NCBI RefSeq assembly: GCF_003319105.1
Contig: NZ_QOHH01000013.1
Coordinates: 1-64,000, forward strand
DNA length: 64,000 nucleotides
DNA from: Blastococcus sp. TF02-09
GTDB lineage: Bacteria > Actinomycetota > Actinomycetes > Mycobacteriales > Geodermatophilaceae
Direction of reading: 5' to 3'
Shown here: piece by piece, positions 43,865 through 52,603 of the stretch
How the letters are laid out: each line of letters begins with the position of its first letter
Numbering within the stretch: the first letter of the stretch is position 1
Notes under the pieces: generated by a model
The model's database searches: none
Seen by the model: the letters and a program-made list of their open reading frames with translations, nothing else
Told to the model about the DNA's origin: nothing
Position numbers and translations under genes: made by a program

Positions 43865-43937
43865 CCCGTCCACGCTGACGCCGGCCCTCCGGCCTGGCGG
43901 TGCTGCCGCCCCGGAGCCGGGCCGGTACGAATGTCCC

Positions 43938-44732
43938 GTGAGCGAATCGCAGCGGTACGAGTCGGGCCTGGTCGTCGAGAACCGCGGGCACGTCCGCGTG
44001 CTCACCCTCGACCGGCCCGAGCGGCGCAACGCACTCTCCTCCGAGCTGCAGGCGGACCTGGTCGACCAGCTGCTCGATGCCGGGGAGGGCGGCGAGGTGC
44101 GGGCCATCGTGCTCACCGGCACCGGCCCCGCCTTCTGCGCCGGTTTCGACCTCAAGGAGATCCGCGAGAAGGACCAGCGCGGGGAGCGGTTCCGCCCGCC
44201 GATGAACCGGCCCGGCCGGTCGCTGTTCGAGGTGGTCACCGAGACGCCGGTCCCGATCGTGGCCGCGCTCCAGGGGCATGCCGTCGCCGGCGGGTTCGAG
44301 CTGGCGCTGGCCTGCGACCTCCGCATCGCCGCACCGGGCATCAAGCTCGGCCTGCCGGAGGCGACCATCGGCATGGGTGCCAACTTCGGCTCGGTCGTCC
44401 TGCCCAAGCGGATCCCGATGGGCATCGCTCTGGAGATGCTGCTCACCGGCGAGTACGTGAGCAGCGAGGAGGCCGAGCGCTGGGGCCTGCTCAACCGGAT
44501 CGTGGACGCCGACGCCGTGCTGCCCACCGCGCTCGAGCTCGCCGAGCGGATCGCCGCCAACGCGCCGATCAGCGTCCGCCGGATGAAGGAGACCGCGGTG
44601 AAGAGCGTCGACCTGCCGCTGTGGCAGGCGCTGCGTCTCGACGTCGGCCCGAACCCCTACCTCAGCGAGGACCGTCGCGAGGGCATCGCCGCCTACCTGG
44701 AGAAGCGTCGTCCGGAGTGGCGCGGACGCTAG
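43938..44732 (+). CDS. Enoyl-CoA hydratase/isomerase family protein
   Basis: The 264-aa crotonase-fold protein shows PERRNALSSELQ, TGTGPAFCAGFDLKE, the oxyanion region GHAVAGGFELALACDL and a Glu in GLPEATIGMG. It would hydrate or isomerise acyl-CoA thioesters. GTG 43938 starts the sequence. Homology is clear but the specific reaction is not, because the family is diverse. Confidence 0.92.
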   Translation: MSESQRYESGLVVENRGHVRVLTLDRPERRNALSSELQADLVDQLLDAGEGGEVRAIVLTGTGPAFCAGFDLKEIREKDQRGERFRPPMNRPGRSLFEVVTETPVPIVAALQGHAVAGGFELALACDLRIAAPGIKLGLPEATIGMGANFGSVVLPKRIPMGIALEMLLTGEYVSSEEAERWGLLNRIVDADAVLPTALELAERIAANAPISVRRMKETAVKSVDLPLWQALRLDVGPNPYLSEDRREGIAAYLEKRRPEWRGR

Positions 44733-44746
44733 GCGTCGGACCCGGC

Positions 44747-44767
44747 GCCGTCCCCCGGTGGGGCGGC
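44747..44767 (+). terminator. Weak hairpin after the crotonase gene
   Basis: GCCGTCCCCC and GGGGCGGC can pair around a GGT-like loop, 15 nt after the stop. Low confidence. Confidence 0.3.
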
Positions 44768-44887
44768 TGAGGCGCGCGAGGCGGGGCGCGACCGGCCCGT
44801 CCCCGAGGTCGTGGTGCCACCAGTCGGCGACCCCTAGGTTCCGCGCCGGGGCCGGAGACGCCGGCTCGACCGACAGGAAGCGGGCGC

Positions 44888-45385
44888 ATGTTCACGCCAG
44901 GCACCTCCCCAGCTCCGGACCACGGCCAGTCGTACCCGGCCGCCCAGTCCAGCCAGCCCTACGGCTACCAGGGCCAGCCGATGCCGGGCGCGCCCGCGTA
45001 CGCGCAGTACGCCGTGCCGCAGGGTCCCGTGGGCAAGGTCCGCCCGACCGGCATCGCGATCCTGCTGCTGATCGTGACCCTCGGCTTCTACAGCTGGCAC
45101 TACTACTACGCGACCCACGAGGAGATGAAGAAGCACTCCGGTGAGGGCCTGGGCGGCCTGATCGGCCTGCTGCTGGCCATCTTCGTCGGGCTCCCCTCGC
45201 CGTACCTGCTCAGTCATGAGGTGGGCAACCTCTACGAGCGGCGCGGCCAGCAGAAGCCGGTCAGCGCCCTGACCGGACTCTGGGTCATCCCCGGCTTCCT
45301 CATCCTCGTCGGTCCCATCGTCTGGTTCGTCAAGACCAACGGGGCGCTCAACGCCTACTGGCGCAGCGTCGGCGCCCGGGGCTGA
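44888..45385 (+). CDS. DUF4234 membrane protein (first of two paralogues)
   Basis: A Pro/Gln/Tyr-rich cytoplasmic tail (1-48) precedes a DUF4234 domain with three membrane helices (ILLLIVTLGFYSWHYYYA, GLLLAIFVGLPSPYLLSHEV, IPGFLILVGPIVWFV). Length 165 aa. The function is unknown. It is followed 94 nt later by a paralogue with a very similar core. Confidence 0.85.
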   Translation: MFTPGTSPAPDHGQSYPAAQSSQPYGYQGQPMPGAPAYAQYAVPQGPVGKVRPTGIAILLLIVTLGFYSWHYYYATHEEMKKHSGEGLGGLIGLLLAIFVGLPSPYLLSHEVGNLYERRGQQKPVSALTGLWVIPGFLILVGPIVWFVKTNGALNAYWRSVGARG

Positions 45386-45479
45386 CCCCCCGCCGCACCC
45401 CGATCGCGCTCCGGAGGGCCCCATCGACGCCGGTGCGGGGCCACACTGCTGCTGGCGACGCGCCTCACGAGGAGCCGGG

Positions 45480-46064
45480 ATGACCACACCCGAGCAGCAG
45501 CCGCAGCCGTACGGCACGCCCCCGTCCACGCCTCCGGCCGAACCGACCCGGCAGATCCCCGCGCCGGGCCTGCCCCCACCCGGTCAGGGAGAGGGCGGCC
45601 AGGAGCAGCAGGGATACGCGCCGTCCGAGCACGGAGATGTCGGCGCGGCGCCCGCCCCACCGCCGTGGGCGCAGTACGCCGAGGCCCGCGGCCCGCTGGG
45701 CAGGATGCGGCCCACCGGCATGACCATCCTGCTGTTCTTCCTCTCCCTCGGGATCTGGGGCTTCGTCTACTACTTCCAGACCCAGGAGGAGATGAAGCGG
45801 CACACCGGCGAGGGCGTGGGCGGGGTGCTCGCGCTCGTCATCGCCGTGATCTTCGGGATCGTCTCGCCCTTCATCCTCAGCCACGAGGTGGGCAGGCTCT
45901 ACGAGCGCCGCGGGTGGACGCCGCCGGTCACCGCGCTCACCGCCCTGTGGTTCTTCCCCGGGATGTTCATCCTCGTCGGGCCCTTCATCTGGTTCGTGCG
46001 GACCAACAACGCGCTCAACGAGTACTGGCGCAGCCAGGGCGTCACCCGCACCAGCCTGGCCTGA
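45480..46064 (+). CDS. DUF4234 membrane protein (second paralogue)
   Basis: The 194-aa product has a longer Pro/Gln-rich tail and a core nearly collinear with the preceding protein: RPTGMTILLFFLSLGIWGF, YFQTQEEMKRHTGEGVGG, IVSPFILSHEVGRLYERRG and IWFVRTNNALNEYWRS. It probably arose by tandem duplication. The tails differ most, suggesting separate partners. Confidence 0.88.
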   Translation: MTTPEQQPQPYGTPPSTPPAEPTRQIPAPGLPPPGQGEGGQEQQGYAPSEHGDVGAAPAPPPWAQYAEARGPLGRMRPTGMTILLFFLSLGIWGFVYYFQTQEEMKRHTGEGVGGVLALVIAVIFGIVSPFILSHEVGRLYERRGWTPPVTALTALWFFPGMFILVGPFIWFVRTNNALNEYWRSQGVTRTSLA

Positions 46065-46087
46065 CCGGGCGGAGCACAATCCCGGAC

Positions 46088-46552
46088 GTGCCGAGGACGA
46101 GTGCCGGGATCCTGCTCCACCGGCGCGGGCCGGCGGGTCGCGAGGTCCTCCTCGGCCACATGGGTGGTCCGTTCTGGTCGCGCAAGGACGACGGCGCCTG
46201 GTCGATCCCCAAGGGCGAGCACGGCCCGGACGAGGACCCCCTGGCCGTCGCCCACCGCGAGTTCGCCGAGGAGCTGGGTTCGCCGGTGCCCGCCTCCGAT
46301 CTCGTGCCGCTCGGGCAACTGCGGGCCTCCGGCAAGGTGCTCACCATCTGGGCCGCCGAGGGCGACCTGGACGCCGCGGCCTGCACCAGCAACACCTTCG
46401 AGCTCGAGTGGCCCCCGCGATCGGGCCGCATCCAGGAGTTCCCCGAGATCGACCGCGCGGCCTGGTGGGGCATCGACGACGCCAGGACCAAGCTCGTCCG
46501 TGGGCAGGTGCCCTTCCTCGATCGGCTGCTGGCGGCCGTCGAGGGCGGCTGA
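46088..46552 (+). CDS. NUDIX hydrolase
   Basis: A 154-aa protein with the NUDIX box (GEHGPDEDPLAVAHREF continuing AEELG). It starts GILLHRR and has WSIPKGE before the box. Members hydrolyse nucleoside diphosphates linked to other groups, or capped nucleotides. GTG 46088 starts the conserved part. It lies 24 nt after the DUF4234 gene and may be co-transcribed. Confidence 0.92.
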   Translation: MPRTSAGILLHRRGPAGREVLLGHMGGPFWSRKDDGAWSIPKGEHGPDEDPLAVAHREFAEELGSPVPASDLVPLGQLRASGKVLTIWAAEGDLDAAACTSNTFELEWPPRSGRIQEFPEIDRAAWWGIDDARTKLVRGQVPFLDRLLAAVEGG

Positions 46553-46694
46553 CCGATCGGAGGCCGGCCCCGACACGTCCGCATGACGGTTCGATGACAT
46601 GTCGCCCCACGGCCTCCCGAACGTGTCGGAGCGGCCGGCTCACCTGCCAGTGTCCCCTCGTCCCATCCAGAGCACGCCCAACGGGGAGGCATCC

Positions 46695-46904
46695 ATGACC
46701 TGCACGCATTGCGACGCGATCGAGCAGCGCGGTCGGTTCTGCATCGGCTGCGGTAAGCGGCTGCCGCCGTCCTTGCTGCCGCCCCGGCCCCGGACGCGAC
46801 TGGCGCCGGCCTACCTGCGCGACGACGACACCCAGCCGGTGCTCCGCTTCGGCGTGACCCCGCGGACCTCGTTCGAGCAGCAGCAGCGCGACGCACTTGT
46901 CTGA
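46695..46904 (+). CDS. Small zinc-ribbon protein
   Basis: ATG 46695 lies after GGGGAGG. The 69-aa product has TCTHCDAIEQRGRFCIGCG, two CxxC pairs that form a zinc ribbon, then a Pro/Arg-rich tail. The upstream in-frame extension has no ribosome-binding site. Role unknown. Confidence 0.75.
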   Translation: MTCTHCDAIEQRGRFCIGCGKRLPPSLLPPRPRTRLAPAYLRDDDTQPVLRFGVTPRTSFEQQQRDALV

Positions 46905-47023
46905 CCCGGCAGTGTGATCGGCCTCACTGCTAGCAACTTGCTTGCAGGAGTTAGCACCCCGGGGGCTCGGGGCATGACCAGAACCGTCAGGTCATCCCCG
47001 ATCTCACGGAGTTGTCACTCGTC

Positions 47024-47998
47024 ATGACCGACACGACCAGCAAGCTCATCAACCAGCTGCGCGCCCTCGTCCTGCTGACCCAGACCGAGGAGCAGGTGGC
47101 ACGCACCCGCATCTCGCAGGCCCGCACCGACGCCGTTCGCCGCGAGCTGACCCAGAACGCCGACAACGCCGCCGCGCGGACCATCGAGATCACCGAGCAG
47201 CTGCGTGCACTCGGTGGCGTCCCCGATGTCGTCACCCCGGCGCTCGGCCGCCTGTCGGCCACGCTCAAGGCGACCTTCGAGCAGGCCACGCCCATCGAGG
47301 AGGCCCTGCTCACCGACCTCCAGCTCGAGCACCAGCTGCTCGACCGGGCGACCTACGTCAAGGTGCTGGCCCAGGCCGCCGAGCTCCCGAAGGCCGAGCG
47401 TCTCGCCGAGAAGCTGATCACCGCACACAAGGCGACCGTCGAGTGGCTGACCGTCGTGCTGGCCGAGGAGGCCCTCGGTGGCCCGGCCGCGCTCGTCGCG
47501 ACCCCGCTGCAGAAGGTCGCCGGCGGTGTCGCGAAGGCCGTCAACGCGCCGGTGCGCTTCGTCGCCAACACGGTGAACCAGGCCGTGGACACCGTCCAGC
47601 AGGCCGGCGAGGAGACCTCGGACAACGTGCGCGGTGTCGTCGGCCGGGCCGCCGCGCTCGCCGACGCCGCCCGGGAGACACTCGTGGTCGGCCGCGCCGC
47701 CTCGCTGCGCCGGGCCGAGCGGATCGCCCAGCGCGAGGGCAACAAGAAGGCCGCCGAGGTCGCCCGCAACGCCCGCGAGGAGCTCGGCGACGTCACCGCC
47801 GACGAGCTGCCCATCAAGGGCTACGACTCGCTGGGCACCTCGGACGCCGCCAAGGCCGTCAAGCAGCTCAAGGAGCCGCACGACATCCGCGTGATCATCC
47901 GTTACGAGGAGACCCACAAGGGCCGCTCCAGCGTGATCAGCGCCGCCCAGGTCGCCCTGGCCGCGGTCGCCAAGGAAGCCGTCGGCGTCGACGCCTGA
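47024..47998 (+). CDS. Ferritin-like-domain protein, actinobacterial
   Basis: A 324-aa, mostly alpha-helical protein with the pattern of the actinobacterial 'ferritin-like' family: helical bundle (VLLTQTEEQVARTRI, LLTDLQLEHQLLDRATYVKVL) then a Glu/Lys-rich C-terminal part (RVIIRYEETHKGRSSV). Metal ligands are hard to assign by eye. ATG 47024 follows GGAG. An imperfect inverted repeat GCTAGC ... GTTAGC (46929-46955) upstream may be an operator. A strong terminator follows. Confidence 0.78.
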   Translation: MTDTTSKLINQLRALVLLTQTEEQVARTRISQARTDAVRRELTQNADNAAARTIEITEQLRALGGVPDVVTPALGRLSATLKATFEQATPIEEALLTDLQLEHQLLDRATYVKVLAQAAELPKAERLAEKLITAHKATVEWLTVVLAEEALGGPAALVATPLQKVAGGVAKAVNAPVRFVANTVNQAVDTVQQAGEETSDNVRGVVGRAAALADAARETLVVGRAASLRRAERIAQREGNKKAAEVARNAREELGDVTADELPIKGYDSLGTSDAAKAVKQLKEPHDIRVIIRYEETHKGRSSVISAAQVALAAVAKEAVGVDA

Positions 47999-48011
47999 TC
48001 GCCGCGGCACC

Positions 48012-48051
48012 GGAAGGGCCCGCATCCCGGAGACGGGGTGCGGGCCCTTCC
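48012..48051 (+). terminator. Strong hairpin after the ferritin-like gene
   Basis: A 17-bp stem (GGAAGGGCCCGCATCCC pairing with GGGGTGCGGGCCCTTCC, one G-U pair) with a 6-nt loop, 14 nt after the stop codon. Confidence 0.8.
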
Positions 48052-48138
48052 GCGTGTACGGAGCAGAAACGCCCGTCGGACGGGTGAGATGCGTCCTGCC
48101 CGGTTTGGCACGCAGGAACGGCGGGGGATCCTTGCTGC

Positions 48139-48552
48139 ATGAGCATCACCCCCGAGGCCCTGGAAGCGGAGTTCTCGCTCTCCACGGCCGCCACCCGACT
48201 GGACTTCCTGAGCCGTCGCGACAACGGCGACACCACCCTGAACACCGTGCGGGACGACGACGACGAGGACAGCTGGGCCTCGCTCAAGGCCACCGACACC
48301 CAGCTCGACGTGCACGAGTCCCTGGAGCTGCTGGCCCTCGGCGAGGTCGTCGCCCGCAAGGCCCACGACAGCCGGCTGGTCGGCATCCGCGCCGCCCTGC
48401 GCGGCGGCGCCGGCTGGGAGGAGATCGCCCGGGCGCTGGGCGTCACTCCCGAGGAGGCGTGGGACGCGTTCCGGGACGCGGTGGCGCAGCAGCTCGACAG
48501 CGACGCCGCCGCAGCCGCCCGCGAGCTGGCCGGGTCCCGCCCCGGCCGCTGA
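48139..48552 (+). CDS. Uncharacterised 137-aa protein with helix-turn-helix-like end
   Basis: The product has an acidic middle (DDDDEDSW) and a C-terminal helix-turn-helix-like stretch (WEEIARALGVTPEEAWDAF), so it may bind DNA or a partner sigma region. ATG 48139. No family is recognised. The neighbouring zinc-ribbon frame is convergent with it. Confidence 0.72.
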   Translation: MSITPEALEAEFSLSTAATRLDFLSRRDNGDTTLNTVRDDDDEDSWASLKATDTQLDVHESLELLALGEVVARKAHDSRLVGIRAALRGGAGWEEIARALGVTPEEAWDAFRDAVAQQLDSDAAAAARELAGSRPGR

Positions 48553-48570
48553 GCAGAGGCGCGGAGCTGG

Positions 48571-48807
48571 CTACCAGCGCAGCGGCTGGACGGACCGGGA
48601 CGTCGCCGTGTGGCAGGGCCGGCAGTGGCCCCACGACTCGATATTCAGCGCGGTGGCCGGACCGCCGCACTCGGGGCACTCGACCGGCTCCCGGCCCTGG
48701 GCGCGGGCCTCGCTCCGCTCCGCGGCGCGCTGCGCGTGCAGCGCGGCGTCGCCTCGGCAGGCGCAGCCGAGATGGGTGTCGGCGCATCGTCCGTGCTGAG
48801 CGGGAAC
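48571..48807 (-). CDS. Small zinc-ribbon protein with non-standard start codon
   Basis: The frame on the minus strand has strong GC3 bias and a typical small zinc-ribbon pattern: RCADTHLGCAC, then VECPECGG and HCRPCHTAT, ending VQPLRW. No ATG, GTG or TTG exists in frame down to the upstream stop at 48916. A perfect AGGAGG (complement of 48814-48819) lies six bases from GTT at 48805-48807, exactly where a start codon should be. The start may be a mutated GTG or a GTT start, or the reading may be wrong. If right the protein is 78 aa. Confidence 0.55.
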   Translation of the reverse strand, partial: VPAQHGRCADTHLGCACRGDAALHAQRAAERSEARAQGREPVECPECGGPATALNIESWGHCRPCHTATSRSVQPLRW

Positions 48808-49000
48808 GGGGTGCCTCCTGGGGCCGGCCGCAGCAGAGCACCGTGCGGGGTCGGCCCAGGATAACGGCCCGTACCGCTCCGAGAACCCCGCGAGTGACCA
48901 TGATCGGGCTGGGCATCACCCAGTTGGGGCACCCGCCGCCACGGCCGGACCGCCCGACCCGTCCGTCGTCCTCCGGTCGGCGCTTCCCGAGGAGATGCCG

Positions 49001-49168
49001 ATGTCCAGCACCGCACCCGACCCGCACGACCACGACGACGGCCGGCCCACGGGGCGCTCGACCGAGGCGGGGCGCCGTCGCGGCCGGCTGCTCATCCCGG
49101 CCGTGTTCCTGGGCGCGATCGTGCTGGTCTTCCTGTTCATCCTGCTGGTGAGCCAGCTGGGGCAGTGA
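49001..49168 (+). CDS. Small single-pass membrane protein
   Basis: ATG 49001 has AGGAG seven bases upstream (48990-48994). The 55-aa product has a polar His/Asp-rich N-terminus and one membrane helix (LLIPAVFLGAIVLVFLFILL) near the C-terminus. No family is recognised. Convergent with the thioesterase gene. Confidence 0.72.
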   Translation: MSSTAPDPHDHDDGRPTGRSTEAGRRRGRLLIPAVFLGAIVLVFLFILLVSQLGQ

Positions 49169-49170
49169 CG

Positions 49171-49184
49171 CCGGGCGCGCCCGG
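49171..49184. terminator. Palindrome between convergent genes
   Basis: CCGGGCGCGCCCGG is a perfect 14-nt palindrome between the stops at 49168 and 49187. It is short, so its termination role is uncertain. Confidence 0.4.
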
Positions 49185-49186
49185 TC

Positions 49187-49567
49187 TCAGTGCAGCAGGG
49201 CGAAGGTGGCCAGGGCGTGCCCGATGGCCGTGCCGTCCTGCTCCACCTCGGCCTCGCAGACGGTCAGGTGCTCGCCCTTCGTGCGTACCCGGGCGGTGAC
49301 CGCGAGCGGGCCCGGCTTCCCGGGGCGCAGGTAGGTCACCGTCAGCTGGCTGGTCGCGGGGACGTCGTCGTCGCCCGTGGCGCTGCGCACCGCCGTCCCC
49401 ATCGCGGTGTCGACCAGCGTGGCCAGGACGCCGCCGTGCAGCGTGCCGGCGGGGTTGAGGTGCTCGTCGGTCACCTCGAAGGCGATCCGCGCCGACCCGT
49501 CGTCGGCGGCCTCCACGTGCACGCCCAGCCGCCCTGCGAACCCGTCCGGCACCCCGTCGTCAGCCAT
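49187..49567 (-). CDS. PaaI-type hotdog thioesterase
   Basis: A 126-aa hotdog-fold protein with NPAGTLHGGVLATLVDTAMG, the HGG and Asp that mark PaaI/YdiI thioesterases, then SQLTVTYLRPGKPG. It hydrolyses acyl-CoA or aryl-CoA thioesters. ATG 49565-49567 is chosen over the longer in-frame extension, which has no coding bias. Confidence 0.9.
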   Translation of the reverse strand: MADDGVPDGFAGRLGVHVEAADDGSARIAFEVTDEHLNPAGTLHGGVLATLVDTAMGTAVRSATGDDDVPATSQLTVTYLRPGKPGPLAVTARVRTKGEHLTVCEAEVEQDGTAIGHALATFALLH

Positions 49568-49731
49568 GCCCGGGCCCCTACCCGGGCCCCGGGCGATCGC
49601 ACTCCTGAGCGGCCGGAAAGAAGTTTCTGCCGACGTGTCGATTCCGGGGGAGCCCGATCGACGGAAAGGTAGAGCGGAGCCCACGCCGGACGTCAGGTCC
49701 GGCCTCCGCCTCCACGACAGGGAGATCCGCG

Positions 49732-50154
49732 ATGCGCTTCATGGTGATCGTCAAGGCGACCGAGGACAGCGAGAAGGGCGCCATGCCGTCCCAGGACATG
49801 CTCGAGGCGATGGGCGCCTACAACGAGGAGCTCGTCAAGGCCGGCGTGATGCTGGACGGCGACGGCCTGCGGCCGAGCTCCTACGGCGCCCGGGTCCGGT
49901 TCGACGACGAGGGCAACGCCAGCGTCATCGACGGCCCCTTCACCGAGACCAAGGAGCTGGTCTCGGGCTACTGGGTCTTCGAGGTCTCCTCGAAGGAGGA
50001 GGCGGTGGAGTGGGCCCGCAAGGCGCCCTTCCGCGGCGGTGAGCTGGAGATCCGCCCCTTCTCCGTGCCCGAGGACTTCGGCGAGGCCTTCACCCCCGAG
50101 CTCCAGGAGAAGGAGAACGAGCTGCGGGAGATCAACGCCCAGCGCCAGGCGTGA
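49732..50154 (+). CDS. YCII/DGPF-domain protein
   Basis: A 140-aa YCII-like protein with the DGPF signature (IDGPFTETKELVSGYWVFEV). Proteins with this motif are genetically linked to ECF42 sigma factors, as here: the TGA (50152-50154) overlaps the GTG of the sigma gene by 4 nt. Possibly a ligand sensor or enzyme for the sigma system. GTG/ATG 49732 (ATG) follows GGGAG. Confidence 0.88.
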   Translation: MRFMVIVKATEDSEKGAMPSQDMLEAMGAYNEELVKAGVMLDGDGLRPSSYGARVRFDDEGNASVIDGPFTETKELVSGYWVFEVSSKEEAVEWARKAPFRGGELEIRPFSVPEDFGEAFTPELQEKENELREINAQRQA

Positions 50155-51455
50155 GCACCCCTCCTGCCCCGACGGCGTCGGCGACCGCGGACCTGCACCG
50201 CGTCGTCGACGCCGTCTGGCGCATGGAGTCCGCCCGCATCGTCGGCGCGCTGACCCGCGTCACCGGCGACGTCGGGCTGGCCGAGGAGCTGGCCCAGGAC
50301 GCGCTGGTCGCCGCACTCGAGCAGTGGCCGGGGTCCGGGGTGCCGGCCAAGCCCGGCGCCTGGCTCATGGCCACCGCCAAGCACCGGGCCGTCGACTCCT
50401 TCCGCCGGTCGCAGAACCTCCAGCGCAAGACCCTCGAGCTCGGCCGGGAGCTGGTCGAGGGCATCGAGGAGGACTGGGCCGCGGCACTGGACGAGGTCGT
50501 CGAGGACGACGTCCTGCGGCTGGTGTTCATCTCCTGCCACCCGGTGCTGTCCCGCGAGGCCCGGGTGGCGCTGACCCTGCGGCTGGTCGGCGGGCTCGCC
50601 ACCGACGAGATCGCCCGCGCCTTCCTGGTGCCCGAGAAGACGCTGGCGCAGCGGATCGTGCGGGCCAAGCGAAGCCTCACCGCCGCCCGCGTGCCGTTCG
50701 AGATGCCCGCCGGCGCCGACTTCACCGCCCGCCTCTCCTCGGTGCTCGAGGTGCTCTACCTCGTGTTCAACGAGGGGTACGCGGCCACCGCGGGGGAGGA
50801 CCTCACCCGTCCGGCCCTCTGCCAGGAGGCGATGCGGCTGGGCCGGATCCTCGCCGGCCTCGTGCCGGGTGAGTCCGAGGTGCACGGGCTGCTCGCCCTC
50901 ATGGAGCTGCAGGCGTCCCGGCTGGCCGCGCGGATCGGCCCGGACGGCGAGTCGGTGCTGCTGGCCGACCAGGACCGCAGCCGCTGGGACCGGGCGCTGG
51001 TCAATCACGGGCTCGCGGCGCTGGACCGCGCGCAGGAGACCGCTCCCGGTGCGCTCGGGCCGTACGCGCTGCAGGCCGGGATCGCCGCCTGCCACGCCCG
51101 CGCCCGCAGCGTCGAGGAGACCGACTGGGCGGCCATCGCCGGGTGCTACGAGGCGCTCGCCGCGCTCACCCCCTCGCCGGTGGTGGAGCTGAACCGCGCC
51201 GTCGCCGTCTCCCGCGCCTACGGGCCCGCCGCCGGGCTCGAGCTGGTGGACCGGCTGCTCGACGTCCCGGCGCTCGCCGGCTACCACCTGCTGCCCGCCG
51301 TCCGCGGGGACCTGCTCGCGTCCCTGGGGCGCGACGACGAGGCGCGGGCGGAGTTCGAGCGGGCCGCCGGCCTCACCCGCAACGAGCGCGAGCGAGCGCT
51401 GCTGCTCGGCCGGGCCGCGGACGCAGGGGGGCGCGCGGTGCCGTCGGGGGACTGA
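50151..51455 (+). CDS. ECF42-type RNA polymerase sigma factor
   Basis: The 434-aa protein begins with ECF sigma region 2 (ARIVGALTRVTGDVGLAEEL, DALVAALEQWP, PGAWLMATAKHRAVDSFRR) and region 4 (LRLVGGLATDEIARAFLVPE with KTLAQRIVRAKR). A long C-terminal extension (about 190-434) with TPR-like helical repeats follows and is typical of ECF42, where it controls activity instead of a separate anti-sigma factor. The gene overlaps the DGPF gene, which such sigmas regulate. Confidence 0.92.
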   Translation: MSTPPAPTASATADLHRVVDAVWRMESARIVGALTRVTGDVGLAEELAQDALVAALEQWPGSGVPAKPGAWLMATAKHRAVDSFRRSQNLQRKTLELGRELVEGIEEDWAAALDEVVEDDVLRLVFISCHPVLSREARVALTLRLVGGLATDEIARAFLVPEKTLAQRIVRAKRSLTAARVPFEMPAGADFTARLSSVLEVLYLVFNEGYAATAGEDLTRPALCQEAMRLGRILAGLVPGESEVHGLLALMELQASRLAARIGPDGESVLLADQDRSRWDRALVNHGLAALDRAQETAPGALGPYALQAGIAACHARARSVEETDWAAIAGCYEALAALTPSPVVELNRAVAVSRAYGPAAGLELVDRLLDVPALAGYHLLPAVRGDLLASLGRDDEARAEFERAAGLTRNERERALLLGRAADAGGRAVPSGD

Positions 51456-51522
51456 CCCCCCGGCGGACCAGCGGAGGAGCCGGGGACGTGCCCCACGACC
51501 GCGGTCGCCGGCGTGCCTATAT

Positions 51523-51541
51523 TTAGGTGTGCCTTGCCTAC
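51523..51541 (+). promoter_or_regulatory. Iron box (DtxR/IdeR-like) over the ferric transporter promoter
   Basis: TTAGGTGTGCCTTGCCTAC matches the 19-nt DtxR/IdeR consensus TWAGGTWAGSCTWACCTWA at 15 positions. It overlaps a TATATT -10-like element at 51518-51523, 38 nt before the substrate-binding protein gene, so iron-loaded repressor would block transcription. Confidence 0.7.
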
Positions 51542-51578
51542 CGGTGGGGCGCGGTGCCGATGCAGGAGGACCACGTCC

Positions 51579-52601
51579 GTGACAACGCCGCGCCGGGCGC
51601 TCCCCGGTCTGCTCGCCTCCGCCGCCGTGCTCGCCGCCCTCGCGGGGTGCGGGGAGTCGGAGGCGTCGGAGGCCGACACGCTCACCGTGTACAGCGCCCA
51701 GCACGAGAGCCTGGTCCGCACGATGCTCGAGGGCTTCACCGACGAGACCGGCATCGAGCTGGAGTTCCGCGACGCCAACGACTCCGAGCTGGCCAACCAG
51801 ATCGTGCAGGAGGGCGACGCCTCGCCGGCCGACGTCTTCCTCACCGAGAACAGCCCGGCCATCGACGTCGTCGACGAGGCCGGCCTGCTCGCCCCGCTGG
51901 ACCAGGAGACCCTCGACCAGGTCGGCGAGCCGTACCGCCCTGCGTCCGGCACGTGGACGGGGTTCGCCGCCCGCTCGACCGCGCTGATCTACAACCCGGC
52001 GGAGCTCGGCGAGGACGAGCTGCCCGCCTCGATGATGGAGCTCGCCGACCCCGCCTGGGAGGGCCGGGTCGGCATCGCCGCCGGGGGCGCGGACTTCCAG
52101 GCGATCGTCAGCGCGGTCCTCTCGCTGCAGGGCGAGGACGCGACGCGCGCGTGGCTGGAGGGGCTCGCGGACAACGCCGAGATCTACGCCAGCAACACCG
52201 CGATCATGAAGGCCGTCGACGAGGGCGAGGTGCCCGCCGGCATCACGTACCACTACTACTGGTTCCGCGACCAGGCCCAGAACGGGCTCGTCGGCGACGA
52301 CGCCCGGCTGCACTACTTCGGCAACCAGGATCCCGGCGCCTTCGTCAGCGTGTCCGGTGCCGGCGTCCTGGCCTCCTCCGACCAGCAGGACGACGCCCAG
52401 CGACTGGTCGCCTGGCTGACCAGCCCGGAGGCCCAGGCCCGGTTGGCCGAGAGCAGCGCCCTGGAGTACGCCGTCGGGCTCGGCGTCCCGTCCGCCGAGG
52501 AGCTGCCGGCGTTGGAGACGTTGGACGCGCCGCCGGTCGAGCCCGGCTCGCTCGACGCCCCCGCGGTCACCGAGCTCATGCAGGACGTGGGCCTGCTCTG
52601 A
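51579..52601 (+). CDS. Ferric iron ABC transporter substrate-binding lipoprotein
   Basis: The 340-aa product has a lipobox signal (LAALAGC) and an iron(III)-binding fold: LTVYSAQHESLVRTMLEGF, SPADVFLTENSPAI, WTGFAARSTALIYNP and the Tyr-rich stretch GITYHYYWFRDQAQ expected to bind Fe(III). GTG 51579 follows AGGAGG. First gene of an operon with the permease (2 nt apart) and ATPase; an iron box precedes it. Confidence 0.92.
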   Translation: MTTPRRALPGLLASAAVLAALAGCGESEASEADTLTVYSAQHESLVRTMLEGFTDETGIELEFRDANDSELANQIVQEGDASPADVFLTENSPAIDVVDEAGLLAPLDQETLDQVGEPYRPASGTWTGFAARSTALIYNPAELGEDELPASMMELADPAWEGRVGIAAGGADFQAIVSAVLSLQGEDATRAWLEGLADNAEIYASNTAIMKAVDEGEVPAGITYHYYWFRDQAQNGLVGDDARLHYFGNQDPGAFVSVSGAGVLASSDQQDDAQRLVAWLTSPEAQARLAESSALEYAVGLGVPSAEELPALETLDAPPVEPGSLDAPAVTELMQDVGLL

Positions 52602-52603
52602 GC

